Shown: positions 57,851-64,000 of the stretch, one piece after another
How the letters are laid out: every line of letters begins with the position of its first letter
Position numbering within the stretch: the stretch's first letter is position 1
Assembly (NCBI GenBank): GCA_033675265.1
Contig: JAUJYZ010001546.1
Coordinates: forward strand, 384,501-448,500
Length of the DNA: 64,000 nt
Source of the DNA: Actinostola sp. cb2023
Lineage: Eukaryota > Cnidaria > Anthozoa > Actiniaria > Actinostolidae
Reading direction: 5' to 3'
Position numbers and translations under genes: made by a program
Notes under the pieces: model-generated
Told to the model about the DNA's origin: nothing
Seen by the model: only the letters and a program-made list of their open reading frames with translations
Database searches by the model: none

Positions 57851-60281
57851 AAAGCTCATTATCGTAGCACAGTACGAGCTCAAGGCAACTGACGTATGTA
57901 TAATGGCAGTGAAATATACCACAAAGTACAGGTTCATAATTATAAATAGAATTGAACTCATTTGTAAACACAGCACAAAGTTTACACCAAAGTTTACTTA
58001 CAATATTTTGGCGCGAACTTTTGTAATATATAATTTACAGCGTTGGGTGTATTTAGATGGCGTATCCATGGGAATTCCCCACTGAGAAGTAATTATAGCG
58101 GTAATTGTAATTGCGAAAAATTCGCTGAAAGGCTGAAAGTAGAACAAAACCTGGCAATTAAAACGAATGGCGTGTTGTGGCGTTTACACCTAACTCTCCA
58201 GGGTTTCCTAATTTTTAACACTGCTAGCTGCATAATTAACAGATTAAAATTCAAGATGGTCGGCCTTTTAGGTTTTATCTTTGTCCGAATAGGTTTCTAA
58301 CATTTACTGTATATACAAGACAATTGCTTGGGCTGCCTGTGGATTAACTGACTGAAAAGAGACGTCGAGGGAGGCGGAGGCTGAATTCGTAAAAACGAAT
58401 ATGAACCATTTGAATTTCTCAAGGCGTTTTCAAAACTGATCAAGATGCAAGAACCAAAAAATTGTCAGGCAAATTGTTTTTTCTTGAGTCGCCACCGGTG
58501 GCTAAAAATGTTAGCATTTGAAATGCCAAATTTGTCTTCATTAGCAGTACGTTTAATTAATATTAATGTAAGTATATAGGATCTTGAAAGGGCTGATTAC
58601 ATTGATGACTTTTTGTGGCCGGCCCGTATTTTTGAAATCGAATTTTTTTAGTGCTTTTTAACACGATCGGGTTCACAACATTTTTTTTATTCTACTCAAA
58701 AGGAATAATCGTTCAAGTTTTCTTCTTCACCGGAAACCACGATTTTGAACAATAGTTTTTATTAACGTGATTTTGTAATTGGCTTCAATTAATTCTTTTT
58801 AGATTTTTCCATTAAATTCTTTGTTTTTTAATTCGCTTCTCAAGACCTTTCTTTCTTCTTCCTGATCTTGTTTCACCGGTTGTTTCTATCCATTTATTCT
58901 CTTCTTTCATTTTACAATTAGCAACGCCGCTGATAATAAAAAAACACGACTGCATGGAGAGTTCCCGCCGATATAATAAATTCAAACGCGTCAGTTCAAA
59001 CGAAGATAGCAATGAATTCGCGCCAAAACTGAACGCGCGCGCGCACCGTGCATTCGTTAAGCGATTTTCAAAAGCCGAAATACATTTTTCACATCCATCT
59101 AAGTTTGATGGATTTCAAAGGAAAACAAATTCTCATATAATATTAAAACCGCAGTCGAACGAAACACCAGCTTAATGATCTTTAAAATTCTTTGCTAATG
59201 ACATTTAGTGCAGACGGCGGCAAAGCAGCAAATAATATTATGGGAAACGTTTTCTTTTCATCCTCAAATCAAGCTGCCGACACCTTCTTTTTTCTTTAAA
59301 GCTAGACTAATTAAGCCCAATTTATATTTACTTCATTTTATTTTATGTTATGTTATTTTAATACAGTTTGGAAACCTTTTCTCCTATTCGAGGTTTATTG
59401 AAAGCATTGCTGTTTTTGATTTCTTTTTCAGTTACCACACATTGTGCATCCTGACAAATAATATATTGCTAAACAAAAAATATTTTAATTTTTCTTTGCT
59501 CTCTCAGTCTGTGGTATGAAGGGGATTATTTACGTCGCGTGGCACTCTGATATTGGCTAAATAATAAACACAAAATACTCGGCTCATGATTTGATTTATG
59601 CCACAGCCAATGCGAAATACAACTGTCACATTTAGGCCAGCGAGCTTCTCCGAGGAATGTACACACAATCACGTAAATGCCATTAATCAATATTCCGAGG
59701 GAAAATACGATTTTATTTAAAACAACTTTAATAGCAAATAATAATAATAATTTATTCATTTATATTGCTCAAATATCAAACAATATGAATGAATTATTTA
59801 GGAAACTGTGCTCCAGGGAAGTATGTATTACTTAGTTGTTCGGCGAAACATGATATTCAAATTGAAAGGTAGCCTGCGTTTCATGTAACGCAGGCTAATT
59901 GAAAGGATGTGGCTTCAAAAGTAATCGCAGATATTCGGTTGTGTTTTTATGTGAACATAAAGCCTTTGGAAGGCAATGAAAATTTAATGACTTATTCCTA
60001 CCGGCAGTTCGAGAGCAGGTTGATTCATTGGTTTTTGGGTTTGGGTTTTGAAGCCGGCAGTCACTGCTGAGAGCCATAGCACGACTATTCGTTGGACTGA
60101 TCGAGGAAAATCCTGATATAAAGTCACTGGCTTCTCAGTACAAGACATTTTGCATTCGACGCCGCACCAGTTGGATGTGAAGACAGCTTTTACGATTCTG
60201 AATTGACAAGTCGGTGACAGAATCGATTCTAAATTACACCTCGTTGGAGAATACCACTTGTCTCAAGTGAAAACAAGCAGA
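57851..60281. other. Intergenic region upstream of the potassium channel gene
   Basis: About 2.4 kb of AT-rich sequence without recognised coding region. The only structure noted is a small hairpin (AGCCTGCGTTTCATGTAACGCAGGCT) at 59,871-59,896. The channel promoter and 5' leader must lie in the last part; no TATA box was clear. Confidence 0.5.
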
Positions 60282-61535
60282 ATGAGTTTCACTCATGAGC
60301 GTGAAGCCGCGTTATTTCCCGTGATTTTTGACGATCGGATCGTGATCAACGTTAGCGGGAAGATCTTCGAGACGCGCGAAGAAACTTTGGCTCGGTTCCC
60401 TGACTCTCTCTTAGGAAACCACGGCAAGCGACGCATCTACTACAGCCCAGAACACAACGAATATTTCTTCAATCGTAACCGGATGGCATTTGAAGCAATC
60501 TTGTTTTACTATCAGTCTGATGGGAAACTCAGAAGACCCATAGAGGTGCCCATCAAAATCTTCAAGGAAGAAATTGAATTTTTTGAACTCGGGCAGGAGA
60601 TACTACATGCCATGTTAATCGGCGAGGGCTACATCGAGGAAACGATTCCCGTTTTACCGACTAATACTTACCAGCGAAAAATGTGGCAGCTTTTTGAGCA
60701 TCCTGATTCGTCCATCGTCGCTAGTATCATCGTTATATTCTCGATATTCATGATATTAGCTGCCGTATTGACCTCCATCGCCGAATCCTCCGTTAAACAA
60801 GACTATCTAGTACAATCAACCATAAAAGGCAACGGACAACCGCCTCGTACAACTAGTGACCCGTGGTATTTATTAGAAATCATTTTCAACACTTGGTTTA
60901 CGTTAGAGTTCCTGATTAGGTTCATCGCCTCGCCCGACAAGTGCCACTTTCTGATGAGTCTTCTCAACGTAGTCGACCTCGTCGCTATTCTACCATTCTA
61001 CATAACCCTGGCGCTCGACAGTTCCAAAAAGAACTCAGTGGCTGTTCTACGAGTTCTGAGAATAATCCGTGTGTTTCGAATGTTCAAACTTTCGCGCTAT
61101 TCAAGAAGTCTTCAGGTGATTGCGTACTGCGTACGAGAAAGTATAAGTGAACTCGGCCTTCTAATTTTATGCCTCTTTCTCACCGTCGTAGTCTCGTCCA
61201 GTTTGCTTTACTACGCTGAGCTTGGCCAAGCTTCAACGTACTTCACAAGCGTACCGGCGACGTTTTGGTTTTCTTTGCAGACTATCACTACAATTGGATA
61301 CGGCGATATGATTCCTATTACACCATTGGGGAAGCTTCTCGCTGCAACGTGTGCAATTTTTGGCGCCATTACTTTGGCTCTGCCTGTACTGACTTTCGTT
61401 TCTAATTTCAATAAACTTTACTACCGAAACATGGAAGACAGCATTAGCTTTAGTAAGCCGGCAAAGAAGGATAAACGACCGAGTACGGATACAGAGTCGG
61501 CAGCCTTGACATCTAATTTTGAGTCGTCGACTTAG
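60282..61535 (+). CDS. Shaker-type (Kv1-like) voltage-gated potassium channel alpha subunit
   Basis: A single uninterrupted frame of 417 residues. The start is ATG 60,282; the upstream in-frame stretch has no ATG and meets a stop at 60,204. The T1 tetramerisation domain spans ~17-125 (RIVINVSGKIFETREETLAR, FFNRNRMAFEAILFYYQS). Six membrane segments follow: S1 ~145-168, S2 ~195-217, S3 ~223-245, S4 ~253-272, S5 ~289-312, S6 ~350-377. S4 has basic residues every third position (R257, R260, R263, R266, K269, R272). The selectivity filter is TTIGYGD at 336-342. The S6 hinge reads PVL (368-370) where Shaker channels have PVP. The C-tail is short (~40 residues) and lacks the ETDV-type PDZ ligand. 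Intron-free coding frames are common in cnidarian Shaker genes. Confidence 0.95.
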   Translation: MSFTHEREAALFPVIFDDRIVINVSGKIFETREETLARFPDSLLGNHGKRRIYYSPEHNEYFFNRNRMAFEAILFYYQSDGKLRRPIEVPIKIFKEEIEFFELGQEILHAMLIGEGYIEETIPVLPTNTYQRKMWQLFEHPDSSIVASIIVIFSIFMILAAVLTSIAESSVKQDYLVQSTIKGNGQPPRTTSDPWYLLEIIFNTWFTLEFLIRFIASPDKCHFLMSLLNVVDLVAILPFYITLALDSSKKNSVAVLRVLRIIRVFRMFKLSRYSRSLQVIAYCVRESISELGLLILCLFLTVVVSSSLLYYAELGQASTYFTSVPATFWFSLQTITTIGYGDMIPITPLGKLLAATCAIFGAITLALPVLTFVSNFNKLYYRNMEDSISFSKPAKKDKRPSTDTESAALTSNFESST

Positions 61536-61923
61536 CCGGGATTCTGAGACGGTTCTTTGTGCTGAAACACTTTTATGAATAGGCACTCAGACTCAAATTA
61601 AGATGTTTGTTTTAAAGTTAAAAGCCATTGCTAAATGAAGCCCGGAAAATTGAATATTAATACTCGCCGTTTGCCGACTTAGTTCAACCAAAAAGACTGG
61701 TTTTTTAACAAATTTTCTTGTCTGATTGATAACTGAAATTTTACATTGATTTTTCTCTGTGGTCAAAATTACTTCGCTACCGAGTAGCGAACTCATGATT
61801 TCACTATACCATTTGTTATAAATAAATAATAATTTGAGTTTTTAAAAGAGCACTCCAATATCACCTAATGAAAAAAATATTCGCCAGATAATCTCAGATT
61901 ATCCTAATGTCATCCAAGACTTT

Positions 61924-61963
<40 letters not shown>

Positions 61964-62365
61964 TGCTTAGCTAATAGTAATAACATAATTCGGCAAATAT
62001 TCACTGTTTCTCGACGACATTTACAATAATAAAGATCCCGGCTTAGCAATTAAGTATATCTTCATGTTTACCTGTTTTTTTTAATCAGCTACATGCAAAA
62101 TTGTAATCAAGACATATTCTATATGTCTTGAGTATGTGAAAACCAATCATCGGATTAATGTACTTACAGTTATGCATGTAAGTAATGAGAATTGAGTCAA
62201 ATAAAGAGAATTCTTTCAAGTACACAAGGAAAGCTAGCTAGTATGTTATTGTTTTATTGCGTATTGTAAGTGCCACAAGCAGGTTGATTTATTTGTACTT
62301 CAGGGTGGCCGTACAGTGAAGTGAAATCGGGTTTGAAAACATTATATCTGCATCGCAGTGTTAGA
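61536..62365. other. 3' flank of the channel gene
   Basis: AATAAA signals occur at 61,821-61,826 and 62,200-62,205. A (TAA)n microsatellite lies at 61,929-61,962. No further gene was seen. Confidence 0.6.
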
Positions 62366-62369
62366 TTAA

Positions 62370-63720
62370 CAGTACTTTATTTTCCCATTATTTCTTTTCC
62401 CTATTTCCTTTCTATTTCCTTTTTATTTCCTTTCTATTTCCTTTCTGTTCCCTTTCTATTTCCTTTCTATTTCCTTTCTATTTCCTTTCTGTTCCCTTTC
62501 TATTTCCTTTCTATTTCCTTTCTGTTCCCTTTCTATTTCCTTTCTATTCCCTTTCTATTTCCTTTCTATTTCCTTTTTATTTCCTTTCTATTTCCTTTCT
62601 GTTCCCTTTCTATTTCCTTTCTATTTCCTTTCTATTTCCTTTCTATTTCCTTTCTGTTCCCTTTCTATTTCCTTTCTATTTCCTTTCTATTTCCTTTCTA
62701 TTTCCTTTCTATTTCCTTACTATTTCCTTTCTATTTCCTTTCTGTTCCCTTTCTATTTCCTTTCTGTTTCCTTTCTATTTCCTTTCTATTTCCTTTCTGT
62801 TCCCTTTCTATTTCCTTTCTATTCCCTTTCTATTTCCTTTCTATTTCCTTTCTATTTCCTTTCTGTTCCCTTTCTATTTCCTTTCTATTCCCTTTCTATT
62901 TCCTTTCTATTTCCTTTCTATTTCCTTTCTATTTCCTTTCTGTTCCCTTTCTATTTCCTTTCTGTTCCCTTTCTATTTCCTTTCTATTCCCTTTCTATTT
63001 CCTTTCTATTTCCTTTCTATTTCCTTTCTATTTCCTTTCTGTTCCCTTTCTATTTCCTTACTATTCCCTTTCTATTTCCTTTCTGTTCCCTTTCTATTTC
63101 CTTTCTATTTCCTTTCTATTTCCTTTCTATTTCCTTTCTGTTCCCTTTCTATTTCCTTTCTATTCCCTTTCTATTTCCTTTCTATTTCCTTTCTATTTCC
63201 TTTCTATTTCCTTTCTATTTCCTTTCTGTTCCCTTTCTATTTCCTTTCTATTTCCTTTCTATTTCCTTTCTGTTCCCTTTCTATTTCCTTTCTATTCCCT
63301 TTCTATTTCCTTTCTATTTCCTTTCTATTTCCTTTCTATTTCCTTTCTATTTCCTTTCTATTTCCTTTCTATTTCCTTTCTATTTCCTTTCTATTTCCTT
63401 TCTATTTCCTTTCTATTTCCTTTCTATTTCCTTTCTATTTCCTTTCTGTTCCCTTTCTATTTCCTTTCTATTTCCTTTCTATTCCCTTTCTATTTCCTTT
63501 CTATTCCCTTTCTATTTCCTTTCTATTCCCTTTCTATTTCCTTTCTATTTCCTTTCTATTTCCTTTCTATTCCTTTCTATTTCTTTCTATTTCCTTTCTA
63601 TTTCCTTTCCCCTTTCTATTTCCTTTCTATTCCCTTTCTATTTCCTTTTGATTTCCCGTTTTTATTTCCTTTCTATTTCCTTTCTATTTCCCGTTTTTAT
63701 TTCTTTTCATTTCCTTTTTA
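62370..63720. repeat. 11-bp pyrimidine-rich minisatellite, ~120 copies
   Basis: The unit is TTTCTATTTCC with regular variants TTTCTGTTCCC and TTTCTATTCCC. Three units make 33 bp, so the 466-codon plus-strand frame repeats every 11 residues (FLFPFYFLSIS). The hydrophobic low-complexity frame is not called a gene. Confidence 0.95.
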
Positions 63721-64000
63721 ATTGATCAGTACCATCAGGAAAAACAGGTATTTTTTTCCACTGTTCACGATTTTCGTGTCTTCGCTCCTCTATACTTGCT
63801 GCCACAGTTTGCCTGAAGTTTCTGCTGGTTAATTCGTGTGGTTCAATCGTACTGATTTATACAGACAGCCGTCCATACTTTACCCACATTGTTGAAGATG
63901 TGTTTTTTCTTGGCATTTAAACAGTGCTTTTGGTTTTAAGTGAATGATTGAAAGGATCAAAGTTATTCGTTGGGTTTACAATTTATCCCAGACTTAATTT
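63721..64000. other. Window end, nothing recognised
   Basis: Unique sequence with no gene or repeat that I can name. Confidence 0.5.

Noticed and set aside
62321..63721. 466-codon frame rich in Phe/Leu/Ser resembling a membrane protein
   Set aside because: It is an 11-bp repeat read three ways; the hydrophobicity follows from TTT/TTC/TCC triplets.

Overview
The window looks like a nuclear contig from an animal, most likely an anthozoan cnidarian (sea anemone or stony coral). The genes are intron-rich with GT-AG junctions, AATAAA signals are present, and the intact proteins are metazoan families. The clade call is inference from the divergent Shaker channel, the orphan class A receptors and the repeat style; no species can be named.

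Layout. (1) 1-4.6 kb: a 41-bp satellite and two minisatellites, no gene recognised. (2) About 4.67-46.66 kb, minus strand: one very large gene, tripeptidyl-peptidase II (TPP2). I could place 37 exons by GT-AG junctions, unbroken phase and similarity to the known family; together they give about 1128 codons with the whole subtilisin catalytic set. The last ~60-70 codons were not found. Its introns are loaded with MITE-like foldbacks, TTAA elements, minisatellites and homopolymers. (3) Inside the large TPP2 intron at 12,079-20,588, on the opposite strand: two tandem copies of a rhodopsin-like receptor gene plus a promoter-only relic of a third. Each long copy carries a different frameshift. (4) 47.13-48.58 kb, plus strand: a three-exon rhomboid protease of the RHBDD1/RHBDL4 type, head-to-head with TPP2 across 475 bp. 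(5) 49.3-51.1 kb: two transposon-like insertions. (6) 51.77-57.68 kb: remains of a hAT-type transposase gene interrupted by a 4.5-kb array of a 16-bp repeat. (7) 60.28-61.54 kb, plus strand: an uninterrupted Shaker-type voltage-gated potassium channel gene. (8) 62.37-63.72 kb: an 11-bp pyrimidine-rich array.

The most unusual observation is inside TPP2. The 3' half of exon 22 together with its splice donor and 36 nt of intron has become a 99-bp minisatellite with about 34 copies (26.80-30.13 kb). The unit length and both possible readings (spliced or unspliced) keep the TPP2 reading frame, so the array could add a variable number of repeats to the protein, or be only a decoy-rich intron. Second in interest are the nested receptor duplicates with complementary lesions and the stop-free 1531-codon antisense frame in the hAT array.

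The genes do not form a pathway. TPP2 (cytosolic exopeptidase) and the RHBDD1-like rhomboid (ER protein degradation, with ubiquitin- and p97-binding motifs) both belong to protein turnover and share a promoter region, so co-regulation is possible. Nothing was computed: similarities are to families known to me, and repeat boundaries are read by eye.
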